This document shows, piece after piece, positions 34,083-42,562 of a DNA stretch of 64,000 nucleotides. The notes beneath the pieces were generated by a model that did not search any database, had not been told where the DNA came from, and saw nothing but the letters and a program-made list of their open reading frames with translations. Location: the NCBI GenBank assembly GCA_013791905.1, contig VMSX01000024.1, positions 1 through 64,000 of the forward strand, in the 5' to 3' direction. Position numbers and translations under genes: made by a program. This stretch comes from Rhodocyclaceae bacterium. GTDB taxonomy: Bacteria; Pseudomonadota; Gammaproteobacteria; Burkholderiales; Rhodocyclaceae. Each line of letters starts with the position of its first letter. Positions within the stretch are counted from its first letter, which is position 1.

Positions 34083-35414
34083 ATGAAGAAGCCTTCCATG
34101 AAATCTCTCATCGTACTTGCCTTTGCTGCCAGCGCCGTGAATGCACAGTCCGCAGACCTATTGCAGGTTTATCGGGATGCAATGGGTTTCGATGCGCAAT
34201 ATGCCGCAGCGCGCGCCCAACTCGACGCCGGCCGCGAAAAGCTGCCGCAGGGGCGCGCCGGCCTGTTGCCGACGCTAGGCCTGACCGCCAGCACCACCTG
34301 GAATAATCTGGAGTCCACCGCCCGCTCCGCGGGGGCGACGACCCGGACTGCCGATTACAACAGCAATGGCTGGAGCGTTGCGCTCTCGCAACCCTTGTTC
34401 CGCTGGCAGAACTGGGTGGGTTACAAGCAGGCCGAACTGGCGGTGGCCTCCGCCGAGACGCAATTTGCCCAGGCCGGCCAGGACCTCATCCTGCGTGTGT
34501 CGCAGGCTTATTTCGACGTGCTGCTGGCCCAGGAAACACTGGCGACCACACAGGCTCAGAAAATTGCCATTGCCCAGCAGCTTGAATCGGCCAAACGCAA
34601 CTTCGAGGTTGGTACCGCCACCATTACCGATACCCATGAGGCGCAGGCACGCTTCGACCTCGCCGACGCGCAGCAAATTGCCGCCGAGAATGACCTGGCC
34701 GTCAAGCAGCAGACCCTGCTTACCTTGACCGGCAAGGAAGCCGAGGCGCTGAAAGGTTTGCGGCCCAAGGTGCAGATCAAGCCGCCCCAGCCGGACAACA
34801 TCGGCCAGTGGGTCGAGTCCGCCGAGACGGGCAATCTGGGCGTGCAGCTGGCCCAGACCAATCTGGAGATTTCCCGACGGGAAATCGAGAAACAGCGTGC
34901 CGGTCATTATCCGACGCTCGACATTGTTGCCACGCACGGCAACAGCGGGGTGGGCTACAGCTCGACTACCGGAACGGGTGTCGACAGCAAGACCAGCGCC
35001 ATCGGGCTGCAGCTCGCCGTGCCCCTCTTTGCGGGTGGCGCAGTCTCGTCGCGCGACCGCGAGGCGGTTGCCCTGAACGAAAAGGCCCGGGCCGATCTCG
35101 ACAACGCCCGTCGCGTGGCCGCCCTCAGCGCCCGGCAATCTTATTTCGGCGTCAATGCCGGCCTCGCCCAGGTGCGTGCCCTCGAGGCCGGCGTTGCCTC
35201 ATCGCAGCTCGCCGTCGAATCCAACAAGCTGGGCTATGAGGTCGGCGTACGCATCAACATCGATGTGCTGAACGCGCAGAGCCAATTGTTCGATACCCGG
35301 CAGAAACTGGCAAAGGCGCGCCTCGACACCTTGATTTCCCAGCTCAGGCTCAAGGCCGCCACTGGCAGCCTTTCCGAGGACGACCTGATGGCACTCAACG
35401 CGCTGCTGGATTAA
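34083..35414 (+). CDS. tolC: TolC-family outer-membrane channel
   Basis: 443 residues from 34083, or 437 from the ATG at 34101, which gives a better signal peptide (MKSLIVLAFAASAVNAQSADLLQVYRDA). Two OEP repeats are present, each with long Ala/Gln-rich helices; GLTASTTWNNL and VALSQPLFRWQNW are the first-repeat strands, and AIGLQLAVPLFAGGAVSSR the second. It forms the trimeric exit duct for tripartite pumps and type I secretion. It converges with waaA, overlapping by 20 bases. Confidence 0.93.
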   Translation: MKKPSMKSLIVLAFAASAVNAQSADLLQVYRDAMGFDAQYAAARAQLDAGREKLPQGRAGLLPTLGLTASTTWNNLESTARSAGATTRTADYNSNGWSVALSQPLFRWQNWVGYKQAELAVASAETQFAQAGQDLILRVSQAYFDVLLAQETLATTQAQKIAIAQQLESAKRNFEVGTATITDTHEAQARFDLADAQQIAAENDLAVKQQTLLTLTGKEAEALKGLRPKVQIKPPQPDNIGQWVESAETGNLGVQLAQTNLEISRREIEKQRAGHYPTLDIVATHGNSGVGYSSTTGTGVDSKTSAIGLQLAVPLFAGGAVSSRDREAVALNEKARADLDNARRVAALSARQSYFGVNAGLAQVRALEAGVASSQLAVESNKLGYEVGVRINIDVLNAQSQLFDTRQKLAKARLDTLISQLRLKAATGSLSEDDLMALNALLD

Positions 35415-36699
35415 CTTTCCCGGTCAGCACCATGATCTGATTCATGGTGCGCTGTGTTGCGCCCCGATGTCGAGTGGCGAAGGCGCGACCGGCTTCCCCC
35501 ATGGTTACTTTCCCTGGCTCATCGGCCAGGATGGCCAGTGCCTGCTCGACCAGTTCGCGGGCATTGGCGATCTGACGAGCCGCGCCGGCTTCCAGAGCAG
35601 CGCGGGCGGCCTCGGCGAAGTTGAAGGTCGAGGGGCCGATCAAGACCGGCACGCCCACCGCGCAGGGTTCGATGAGGTTCTGACAGCCGAAATCCAGCAG
35701 ACTGCCGCCGACAAAGGCGACATCTGCCGCAGCATAGTAGGCAAACATCTCGCCCATGCTGTCGCCCAGCCAGACTTGCGTATCCGCGGCGACGGGCAAG
35801 TCGTCCGAGCGCCGCTGCATTTTCAGTCCGCTCGCGGCGACCAGTTGCGCCACCGCATCGAAACGTTGCGGATGGCGCGGCACGATCACCAATAGTGCCG
35901 CCGTCCCGCCGACGCCGACTTTTGCTTGCCAGGCATCGAGAATCAGCGTCTCCTCGCCCTCGCGCGTGCTGGCACAGAGGAAGACCGGGCGTGTGCCGAT
36001 ACGGGCACGCAACAGTTGGCCGATCTCCAGTTGTTCCGCTGGCGGAGTCATGTCGAACTTCATGTTGCCAGTGACGCTGACCGCCGGAGCACCCAGTGTC
36101 CGCAGGCGTTCCGCATCGTCCGCGCCAATCGCCGAGATGGCAGTCAACTGTTCGAGGGCGCGCCGCGCGAGGCGTGGAAAGCGCGCATAGCGACGCGCCG
36201 ATCTTTCGGAAAGCCGGGCATTCACCAGTAGCAGCGGCAAGCCCTGCGCATGGCAAGCATCAATCAGGTTCGGCCACAGTTCGGTTTCCATGATCAGCCC
36301 CAGCGTTGGCCGGAAATGGTGCAGGAAACGCCGCATCGCCCAAGGAGTATCGTACGGCAGATAAACCCGTTCGATCGAGTCGCCGAACAGTGCCTCGGAC
36401 GTTGCACGGCCGGTCGGCGTCATATGGGTGAGCAGGATGCGGCAGTCCGGAAAGCGCTCGCGCAGGGCTGCGATCAATGGCTGGGCGGCGCGCGTTTCGC
36501 CGACCGAAACGGCGTGGATCCAGAAGGTCGGAAAAGTCGGCGACGGCGGAACGGCGTCAGCGGGAGCACTGCCATAAAAACCGAAGCGCTCGCCCCAATG
36601 GTGCAGATATTCGGGCTGGCGGCGCGCCCGCCACAACAGGTGCAGCATCGCCCAGGGCAGCAAGGCGAAGATCGCCAGCGTGTAGAAGAAGCGTGTCAC
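35395..36699 (-). CDS. waaA: 3-deoxy-D-manno-octulosonic acid (Kdo) transferase
   Basis: 434 residues from a GTG overlapping the waaC stop. An N-terminal membrane anchor (FFYTLAIFALLPWAMLHLLW) precedes a GT30 GT-B fold: IHAVSVGETRAAQPLI, LIMETELWPNLI and LLVNARLSERSARRY, with the C-terminal FVGGSLLDFGCQNLIEPCAVGVPVLIGPSTFNF. It adds Kdo to lipid IVA at the cytoplasmic face. It follows waaC, giving a two-gene inner-core operon. Confidence 0.95.
   Translation of the reverse strand: MTRFFYTLAIFALLPWAMLHLLWRARRQPEYLHHWGERFGFYGSAPADAVPPSPTFPTFWIHAVSVGETRAAQPLIAALRERFPDCRILLTHMTPTGRATSEALFGDSIERVYLPYDTPWAMRRFLHHFRPTLGLIMETELWPNLIDACHAQGLPLLLVNARLSERSARRYARFPRLARRALEQLTAISAIGADDAERLRTLGAPAVSVTGNMKFDMTPPAEQLEIGQLLRARIGTRPVFLCASTREGEETLILDAWQAKVGVGGTAALLVIVPRHPQRFDAVAQLVAASGLKMQRRSDDLPVAADTQVWLGDSMGEMFAYYAAADVAFVGGSLLDFGCQNLIEPCAVGVPVLIGPSTFNFAEAARAALEAGAARQIANARELVEQALAILADEPGKVTMGEAGRAFATRHRGATQRTMNQIMVLTGKVNPAAR
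35900..35922 (-). repeat. Dispersed 23-bp motif, copy 6
   Basis: Minus strand AAAGTCGGCGTCGGCGGGAC then GGC. It lies inside waaA, encoding KVGVGGT. Confidence 0.7.
36533..36555 (+). repeat. Dispersed 23-bp motif, copy 7
   Basis: Plus strand AAAGTCGGCGACGGCGGAAC then GGC, inside waaA in the orientation opposite to copy 6; the waaA frame reads PPSPTF here. Confidence 0.65.
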
Positions 36700-37649
36700 A
36701 GCAGTTGCAGCGCCACGTGCACCACCTCGGTTGTATCGGGGGGCGTGCCGATGCTGCCGAGGTTGACGCAATTGTCACCCGCCAGAACGCCGGTCAGCGC
36801 CGGGTCGGAAGCGCTGTAAAGCGCCACGGTCGGCCGCTGCAAGGCGGCGGCCAGATGCACCAGGCCGGTATCGACGCCGATGACGACCCGCGCCCCCGCC
36901 AGCAGGCCGGCCAGATCGGTCAGGTTCATGGCGGGGGCGGCAATGGCGCTGGCCATGCCCTGCGCCAGGCGCACTGCGCGCGCCCGCTCGCTGGCGCTGC
37001 CGCCGGGCAGGACGCAGCGCAAACCGGCTGCATTCAGCGCTGCTGCCAGCGCCAGCCAGTGAGCCTCCGGCCACTCCTTGTCGGTGCGGCTGGTAGCGGT
37101 CAGCAGCACCGCATAAGGTTCGGCCGGCAGCCAGGGCGCGGCCAACGGCGGCGCGGCAATCCCGTAATAGAGCGGCAAGTCATCCAGCGCATAACCCAGC
37201 GCCGCTGCCGCCAACTGGCGATTGCGCACGACGGCATGCTGGTTGCGGGGAATGGCAAAACAGCGATCGTAAAGGCGCGCCGCCAGCGGCTCGCGCGCCA
37301 CCGCGGCGGAATAGCCATAGCGTTGACCATGCGCCTGCGTTGCAATCAGCGCACTTTTGACCAGCCCCTGGGTATCGATGACCGCATCGTAAAAGTCGGC
37401 GCTGGCGAGACGGCGATATTTGCCAATTTCACGCCAAGTAGCCGGCGCCAGCAAGGCCTTGCGCCAGCGCCGCACCGCCACCGGCAGCACCCGCCGCACG
37501 GCAGGGTGCAGGCGCGGCAGCTCGGCAAAATTCTCTTCCACCACCCAGTCGATTTCCGCCTGCGGAAAGACGCGCCGGATGTCGCTGGCGACTGGCAGAT
37601 TGTGGATGACATCGCCCAGCGAAGTGGTTTTGACAAGCAGGATGCGCAT
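36696..37649 (-). CDS. waaC: Lipopolysaccharide heptosyltransferase I
   Basis: 317 residues, GT9 family. The start MRILLVKTTSLGDVIHNLPVASD is the WaaC signature. The C-terminal half has LLTATSRTDKEWPEAHW and VIGVDTGLVHLAAALQRPTVALY, the donor-binding motif of heptosyltransferases. It transfers the first L-glycero-D-manno-heptose to Kdo. It is translationally coupled to waaA. Confidence 0.95.
   Translation of the reverse strand: MRILLVKTTSLGDVIHNLPVASDIRRVFPQAEIDWVVEENFAELPRLHPAVRRVLPVAVRRWRKALLAPATWREIGKYRRLASADFYDAVIDTQGLVKSALIATQAHGQRYGYSAAVAREPLAARLYDRCFAIPRNQHAVVRNRQLAAAALGYALDDLPLYYGIAAPPLAAPWLPAEPYAVLLTATSRTDKEWPEAHWLALAAALNAAGLRCVLPGGSASERARAVRLAQGMASAIAAPAMNLTDLAGLLAGARVVIGVDTGLVHLAAALQRPTVALYSASDPALTGVLAGDNCVNLGSIGTPPDTTEVVHVALQLL
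37392..37414 (+). repeat. Dispersed 23-bp motif, copy 8
   Basis: AAAGTCGGCGCTGGCGAGAC then GGC, antisense within waaC, whose own frame reads RLASADFYD here. Confidence 0.7.
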
Positions 37650-37744
37650 GGCGCGGCGATTATACGCACCCCCTGCGGCATGCCACTGTTGCGCAAAATC
37701 CAGGGCAATCCGCCGAAGCGGGATTTCCTGAGAACCGTGGTCCC

Positions 37745-39190
37745 CTAATATTCGCTATTGTTGATCCTGAATGGGGAAGGAAACAACGGAGGATTAAGCA
37801 TCCCGATCCACCCTTGGAAATAGACATCGATGATTTCCTCATGGAAAGCCTCGCCTGCCAGGGTTGGCATAAAAATAGAATCCTGGGAGGAAAAGCCGAG
37901 AAAGCCCTTATCAACCAATGTAAACAATACTTCACGATAAGGTTCATCCTTCAGCAGGTCGACGTTGAAGCGCTCCTTGATTTTCTGCACAGACATAGGC
38001 TTGCATGCTTTGAAAGCATAGCCCAGTGCGACGGAGACAGCTTGCCGGCCAGTTACGTAGCGCCCGTGTGAGAGTGGAATGCCAAGCCCGCTTTCCATAT
38101 GACCCAAATGGCCGGAAATATCCGTCGTGTTGTGCGTTTGCAGGATCTCTCCGTTTGGCTCCACGATCCATCCGTAGGCGCCGGGGCCAAAGGCGATCAT
38201 CGTATCCATGTTTTGCCATTTATTGCGCGAAACGGCGGCAATTCCATCAGGGTATGTACCGGCGCGACTCCACCACGCAGCCGGGGCGGGATGGTAATTG
38301 TTTTCCAACAACAATCCCATCAACGCGGCGCGCATGGCATAGGTCGTTTCAAGACTTGGAAAGGGCGCCTTTTCGTTAAAGCGCTTGATGGATTTTTCAC
38401 TATTCCACGACGAGCGATTGGCGATATCAAGCCCCAGCTTTACCCGATCTGCATTACGGAGTCGGTAAATGGTAATCTGCGGGGATGCCAGTTCGATAAA
38501 CGTCCGTATTTCCGTCAGTACAGAATCGACGGATTGGTAAGGCATGCCGAAAATGTAGTCGATGTTGAAGGGGTGGCCCGATCGGCGCAAATTTTCGATT
38601 GCATTCAAGGTGCTTGCCCTGTCGTGCTTTCTTCCGACAAATTGCGTTACGCGATCATCCAGGGACTGTACGCCGATACTAAAGCGGTTGAAGCCGAGTT
38701 TTACGGCTTTTTCAGGCTCGTCATTTTGGAAGTTATCGGGATTGCCTTCGAGAGATATTTCACAGTCTTCGGCAAGGGAATAGTTCTGGCGAATGTGCCG
38801 CATGAACTGCGCAAGATGACGCTCCTGCATTAACGCCGCCGTTCCGCCGCCAAAATAAATCGATTCTATTTTGGCTTCGTGCAGCCAGTTTGCCCGGCTC
38901 AGATACGCTTGGGATTCAGAGATCAGCGCCGCCACCCAGCGGTCGAGAACGGTTTCATCCTTCCCCCGGTAAATGGTTTTTACATAATTGCAATAGTGGC
39001 AAATATAAGAGCAAAGTGGGATATGAAAATATAGGTGCGCCGGTTTTCCCTGGCCCGGGAATTGGCAATACCGCTCCAATGTTTCTTCCGCGCCAATTTT
39101 TTCGCCAAAATTGGTGGTGACGTTAAAGTCGTAGCTGTCACGCTCGACGCGCAACTCCGGATTATTCAAAAGGATGTTGTTTAGATCCAT
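37745..39190 (-). CDS. HemN/HemW-like radical SAM protein
   Basis: 481 residues. The iron-sulfur motif is C-x3-C-x2-C (CSYICHYCNY) after HLYFHIP, followed by IYFGGGTAALM, ISLEGNPDNF, FSIGVQSLDDRV and NIDYIFGMPYQS, all typical of coproporphyrinogen oxidase-like radical SAM enzymes. A HemN-type C-terminal domain follows. It is longer than HemW (about 380) and does not look like housekeeping HemN; the family includes HemN-like methylases and the heme-degrading ChuW/HutW type. Base composition appears more AT-rich than in neighbouring genes. Related sequences flank the gene at 37733-37762 and 39260-39293, suggesting acquisition as a unit. The substrate cannot be assigned. Confidence 0.8.
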   Translation of the reverse strand: MDLNNILLNNPELRVERDSYDFNVTTNFGEKIGAEETLERYCQFPGQGKPAHLYFHIPLCSYICHYCNYVKTIYRGKDETVLDRWVAALISESQAYLSRANWLHEAKIESIYFGGGTAALMQERHLAQFMRHIRQNYSLAEDCEISLEGNPDNFQNDEPEKAVKLGFNRFSIGVQSLDDRVTQFVGRKHDRASTLNAIENLRRSGHPFNIDYIFGMPYQSVDSVLTEIRTFIELASPQITIYRLRNADRVKLGLDIANRSSWNSEKSIKRFNEKAPFPSLETTYAMRAALMGLLLENNYHPAPAAWWSRAGTYPDGIAAVSRNKWQNMDTMIAFGPGAYGWIVEPNGEILQTHNTTDISGHLGHMESGLGIPLSHGRYVTGRQAVSVALGYAFKACKPMSVQKIKERFNVDLLKDEPYREVLFTLVDKGFLGFSSQDSIFMPTLAGEAFHEEIIDVYFQGWIGMLNPPLFPSPFRINNSEY

Positions 39191-39215
39191 GGCGCGACGA
39201 TTATAGGCGGCACGG

Positions 39216-39282
39216 AACAATAGGGGACACCCACGGTTGTCTGATCGAAAATGCGAACAAACCGTGGGTGTCCTCTATTGTT
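39216..39282. repeat. Long imperfect inverted repeat upstream of the radical SAM gene
   Basis: Arms 39216-39240 and 39257-39282 pair over about 24 bp with one mismatch and one bulge (left arm AACAATAGGGGACACCCACG). The loop is 16 bases. The right arm runs into GTTTTGCTATTGTTTTTG, so it could end transcription. A diverged copy of the right arm lies at the far end of the gene (37733-37762), which is more like a small mobile or REP-type element. Confidence 0.65.
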
Positions 39283-39447
39283 TTGCTATTGTTTTTGTTT
39301 GCAGCGCGCCATCGCCCCACATAAAAACGCCCCGCAGGACCCGATTCCAAGGGTCAGTGCGAGATGCAATAACTTGCTTGGAGTGACGGCCCTGAAGGGC
39401 GCGGGAGAACTACGGAGGCGGACGTAAGGCCGCCTCCATCGGGCTAT

Positions 39448-40701
39448 CTATTGTGGCTGCACAGCCTTATCAACCAGGAACACCCCGACATTCGACGCAG
39501 CGGTGTAACGATCTGGTACCGTCTTGACGATGTCGTGCACCCCGCCGATTGAACCGGCGGTCTGGCCGTAGAACGTTCCCTGCACTTTGCCGGTAACGGT
39601 GCCGTCGAGAGCACTCACGCTGGTGGACTGAATGTTCGCGCCACTGACAGTGCCGCTGGCATTGAAGCCGACCTGGCCGTAGATATATTTATTGCCATAA
39701 GAGTCGGTTGTCTGATAAGCATAACCATCCTGACCATTATTCCAACTGCCGTTCCAGGAGGCGGTGCCGAAATTCACCGTCATGCTGACGGGTATCTGAT
39801 GGCCGCTCCAGAAGTCATAGCTGTTGCCCTGATAGCTGGCGGTGACATTGCCGGCGCGCTGGGCATCCAGATAGGGCTGCGGTGTAGCGATGCCGGCCAC
39901 GTAGAAACCATATGTCTCTTTCCCTGTTTCGGCGCCGTCACCGGAGATGTAGTCATTGATGTAACGGTAGAAATATCCAGCCGCGACCTCCTTGTTGTTG
40001 GTAGGTAGATACCAATAATAATAATAATAATCGTGCGGATATCCATACGCCATACTGTAATCGTAGGCGTAGGACGAGTCGGAGGTTTGCTGCGAAGCGG
40101 AGAAATTATGGAGGCCACCGGTGTAATGGTAGTAGTACCACCAGTTGCCAAAGTTGGCATTCATCGGGTCGTGAGAAGCGCCCAGATCCGGACTCGCATT
40201 GCCGGGCAACGCCGCCACACGCCAAGATACCTTGCCTGGCCCTTCGCCGCCGTCGATCGTAACCACCGAAGGATCATCAGGCTGGAGGGTCAAGCCGAAC
40301 ACCCCCGCGTAGGGGCGAGTATGCATGGAAGAGTAAGAACCTCCCTCCCCGCCGTCATAGGCAGTGCGATCCCAACGGTAATTGTAGTAAGTCGCATAGC
40401 CGCACCAGTCGCCAGCACGGCAAACATCTTCAGCAATCCGGTTCGTTTGTGGCAGGGTCCGGTAGGGATCACCGACGCCCGCCCCCATAAACGCAATGCT
40501 CGGCGCCCCCGCCGCCGGTTGTATGAACTCTTCCCACGGACCCCACTTTTCGACCGAGTCCTGATCGATGTTCACACCTCCATACGACCGGGTGTCATCC
40601 CATTTGTCCTCGTTGTATTCCCATTTTTCTTTCGCCATCACCGCACCGCTGGCGAAAAGAGTCGCGATGCACACTGCGATCAAAGTCCGTTTGGTTTTCA
40701 T
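39448..40701 (-). CDS. Secreted tyrosine-rich protein with C-terminal TbpB-like barrel: probable Slam (T11SS) cargo
   Basis: 417 residues. A signal peptide of about 23 residues ends in AVMA; no lipobox is present, so the product should be soluble rather than lipid-anchored. Residues 94 and 100 are a Cys pair (VCRAGDWC). The middle is very rich in aromatic residues, with about 40 Tyr in all and a run of five at 225-229. The last 80 residues (YGQVGFNASGTVSGANI, TVTGKVQGTFYGQTAGSIGG, VGVFLV) follow the pattern of the eight-stranded barrel of transferrin-binding protein B and hemophilin-type proteins, which Slam translocons recognise. The Slam gene lies just upstream on the same strand. GGGAGAAAG precedes the start. 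The ligand is unknown; heme or metal binding is possible. Confidence 0.7.
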   Translation of the reverse strand: MKTKRTLIAVCIATLFASGAVMAKEKWEYNEDKWDDTRSYGGVNIDQDSVEKWGPWEEFIQPAAGAPSIAFMGAGVGDPYRTLPQTNRIAEDVCRAGDWCGYATYYNYRWDRTAYDGGEGGSYSSMHTRPYAGVFGLTLQPDDPSVVTIDGGEGPGKVSWRVAALPGNASPDLGASHDPMNANFGNWWYYYHYTGGLHNFSASQQTSDSSYAYDYSMAYGYPHDYYYYYWYLPTNNKEVAAGYFYRYINDYISGDGAETGKETYGFYVAGIATPQPYLDAQRAGNVTASYQGNSYDFWSGHQIPVSMTVNFGTASWNGSWNNGQDGYAYQTTDSYGNKYIYGQVGFNASGTVSGANIQSTSVSALDGTVTGKVQGTFYGQTAGSIGGVHDIVKTVPDRYTAASNVGVFLVDKAVQPQ

Positions 40702-40982
40702 GGCTTTCTCCCGTCTCGTTAATCCGAGGTATCAACACCTCGATTTCACTATAGACGCCGGTTGCTCACTTGCAAACAACAAGCGGCGCCCTCATCCGGG
40801 TTCATGCATATATCGTGCCTAAATATAACTTGTGTCATATTTTCAATTAGATATACAGTTTTCTGGTCGGGGATGACTGGGCAGTGTGATGGGTTTGTAA
40901 AAAATACCGACACATGGCCAAGGCAATAAACCGGATGTGAATGGTTTGTGTGCGATCAATACCAGGCGGAGCCGTGACAAAC
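40702..40982. other. Cargo-gene leader and AT-rich promoter region
   Basis: No gene. An AT-rich stretch at about 40805-40860 is the likely promoter zone for the cargo gene, though no exact -35/-10 pair was assigned. In the leader a 6-bp perfect hairpin CGAGGT-ATCAAC-ACCTCG lies at 40725-40742, 24 bases before the start codon. Confidence 0.5.
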
Positions 40983-41009
40983 AAAAAGGGCGCCAGAGGC
41001 GCCCTTTTT
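40983..41009. terminator. Terminator after the Slam gene
   Basis: AAAAAGGGCGCC-AGA-GGCGCCCTTTTT: a 7-bp GC stem flanked by A5 and T5, 20 bases past the Slam stop. It works in both directions in principle and separates Slam from its putative cargo, so the two are probably transcribed separately. Confidence 0.9.
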
Positions 41010-41029
41010 GAGTACTGCTGTGAGAAGAC

Positions 41030-42325
41030 TTAGAACGAGCGACCCAGGTTGACGCTCACCACTTCGCGGTCATAGGTGTAGATGCTCACGTTGGAGCGGG
41101 CACGGGTCTGCTGCCAACTGCCGGAAAGCTTCCAGTTCGCCAGAGCACCTTCCTTGAGATTGTGACCAAAACCGATTTCGTAGCGATCCTCTGTCTCGTC
41201 GCGGGTTAGTGGAAGTGGAATGCCAACAAGTTCATTCCCTTTGTACTTGGCTTCCTTGTAGTTGTAGCGGGCAAAGACGGTGCCATTCTGCCAGGCGACG
41301 AAGTTGGCGCCGATGAAGGCTTCCCAGCCATCATTGCCGAAGCGACTGGCATCGGCCTTCTCGTCGAAGACCGTCACGCCGCCCTGGACCGCGACCTTGC
41401 CCTGGTTGAACAGGTGGCCGTAAGAAAGACCCGTGGCAACGTAGTCGCTATTCCGACCATTATCTACGGCTCGTTTGAAATCCTTGTTCAGGAATATGGC
41501 ATTCCAGGTCAGCTCGGCACTCTTGAGTTGCCAGGTAACGCTGGGCGCAAGGGACGTATAAAGTGCCAGATGGGAGCTGCCAAGGTAGAGATCATCGAGT
41601 TGCAGGTTGATATTGGCGCGCCACTTGTTCGGGGCGATCCAGCCCGGGCCGGTGGCTACGCTCAGTGCCGTCAGATTGTAGGCCGACTCGCTGAAATAAG
41701 CCTTGTTGTAGAGGCCCGCACGGGATTGCCAGATGAAGCGCGTGGCAGTCTCGCCGAGGCGCATGACAGTCGGCGAATTGTAGGTATGCGCGATACCTGC
41801 CTGGACGACACCCGCTTCGTCGCTGCGGGGCAGCGAGCCCGGGTCGAGCACGAAAAGGGTACCGGGGATGGTTGCGCTGCTGGGACCGACGTTCACGTTG
41901 CTGTCGTACATGAGGCCTAAAGAGACCGATGGCTCCCAGGTATGCCGCTTTGCGAGCAGGACGGCCTGGTCGCGTTTAATCTGGGCCATGAAGGCGAGTA
42001 CTGCCAGGCGCACGTTTTCCGGTGTTTTCGGGTCATCGAGAACCCGCTGCGCCTGTTGCTGGGCTTGTTCGTAGTTCATGGCCCGAAAATAGGCGACGGC
42101 CAGTTCCAGGCGAGCGCGATGCAGGCTCGGCTGGTTGCTCAGAACGGTTTCAAGCGCCTCGATCGAGGTGAACACGTTGCCCTGCTCGCGCTGGAAAATC
42201 CCTTCCTTGAAGAGTTTTTCAACATCCACCGTTTCCTGGGCAACTGCCGGCGAAAGGCCGACGGCGAGCAGTGCTGGAATGGCGAGGCGGGTGAATGCTT
42301 GGCGTACTGTTTTGTTACGGGACAT
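41030..42325 (-). CDS. Slam-type outer-membrane translocon (surface lipoprotein assembly modifier, DUF560; type XI secretion)
   Basis: 431 residues. The signal peptide ends AVA-QE near residue 29. Residues 36-125 form TPR-like helices (GIFQREQGNVFTSIEALETVL, RARLELAVAYFRAMNYEQAQ). From about residue 130 a beta-barrel follows (WEPSVSLGLMYDSNVNVGP, TRFIWQSRAGLYNKAYF), ending in the terminal Phe of SVNLGRSF, typical of BAM-inserted proteins. This is the two-part architecture of Slam, which moves TbpB-like lipoproteins or hemophilin-like soluble proteins to the cell surface. The putative cargo gene is next. It lies divergent from the LapG-like gene. Confidence 0.88.
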   Translation of the reverse strand: MSRNKTVRQAFTRLAIPALLAVGLSPAVAQETVDVEKLFKEGIFQREQGNVFTSIEALETVLSNQPSLHRARLELAVAYFRAMNYEQAQQQAQRVLDDPKTPENVRLAVLAFMAQIKRDQAVLLAKRHTWEPSVSLGLMYDSNVNVGPSSATIPGTLFVLDPGSLPRSDEAGVVQAGIAHTYNSPTVMRLGETATRFIWQSRAGLYNKAYFSESAYNLTALSVATGPGWIAPNKWRANINLQLDDLYLGSSHLALYTSLAPSVTWQLKSAELTWNAIFLNKDFKRAVDNGRNSDYVATGLSYGHLFNQGKVAVQGGVTVFDEKADASRFGNDGWEAFIGANFVAWQNGTVFARYNYKEAKYKGNELVGIPLPLTRDETEDRYEIGFGHNLKEGALANWKLSGSWQQTRARSNVSIYTYDREVVSVNLGRSF

Positions 42326-42562
42326 AAAAGTGCTCCTTCGGAGGTCGTTTACTTTCGCGTATATTCGGCTAGACGTTGAAGCGTGCCTATTGGTATATTT
42401 TTGTCGTTGCTCGACATTACTCGAAAAGGCATGATGATTCCAGTCAAATTATTCTGATCGAGCTTTCAGGCGCGCAAGTTTGTAGGATTTTCGCAACTGT
42501 AATATTTTCCGACAAGTCAGATTGAATTCCTTCTCCCCTACCGTGTTGCTCCACAGCCCTCC
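42326..42562. other. Divergent promoter region between the Slam and LapG-like genes
   Basis: 237 bases, AT-richer than the surroundings (notably 42400-42530). It should hold both promoters; no clear operator or hairpin was recognised. Confidence 0.5.

Noticed and set aside
39216-39282. Simple terminator of the cargo gene or radical SAM gene
   Set aside because: It lies upstream of the radical SAM start and 166 bases beyond the cargo stop, is longer than usual terminators, and has a related sequence at the other end of the gene, so a mobile repeat is the better reading, though it may still stop transcription.
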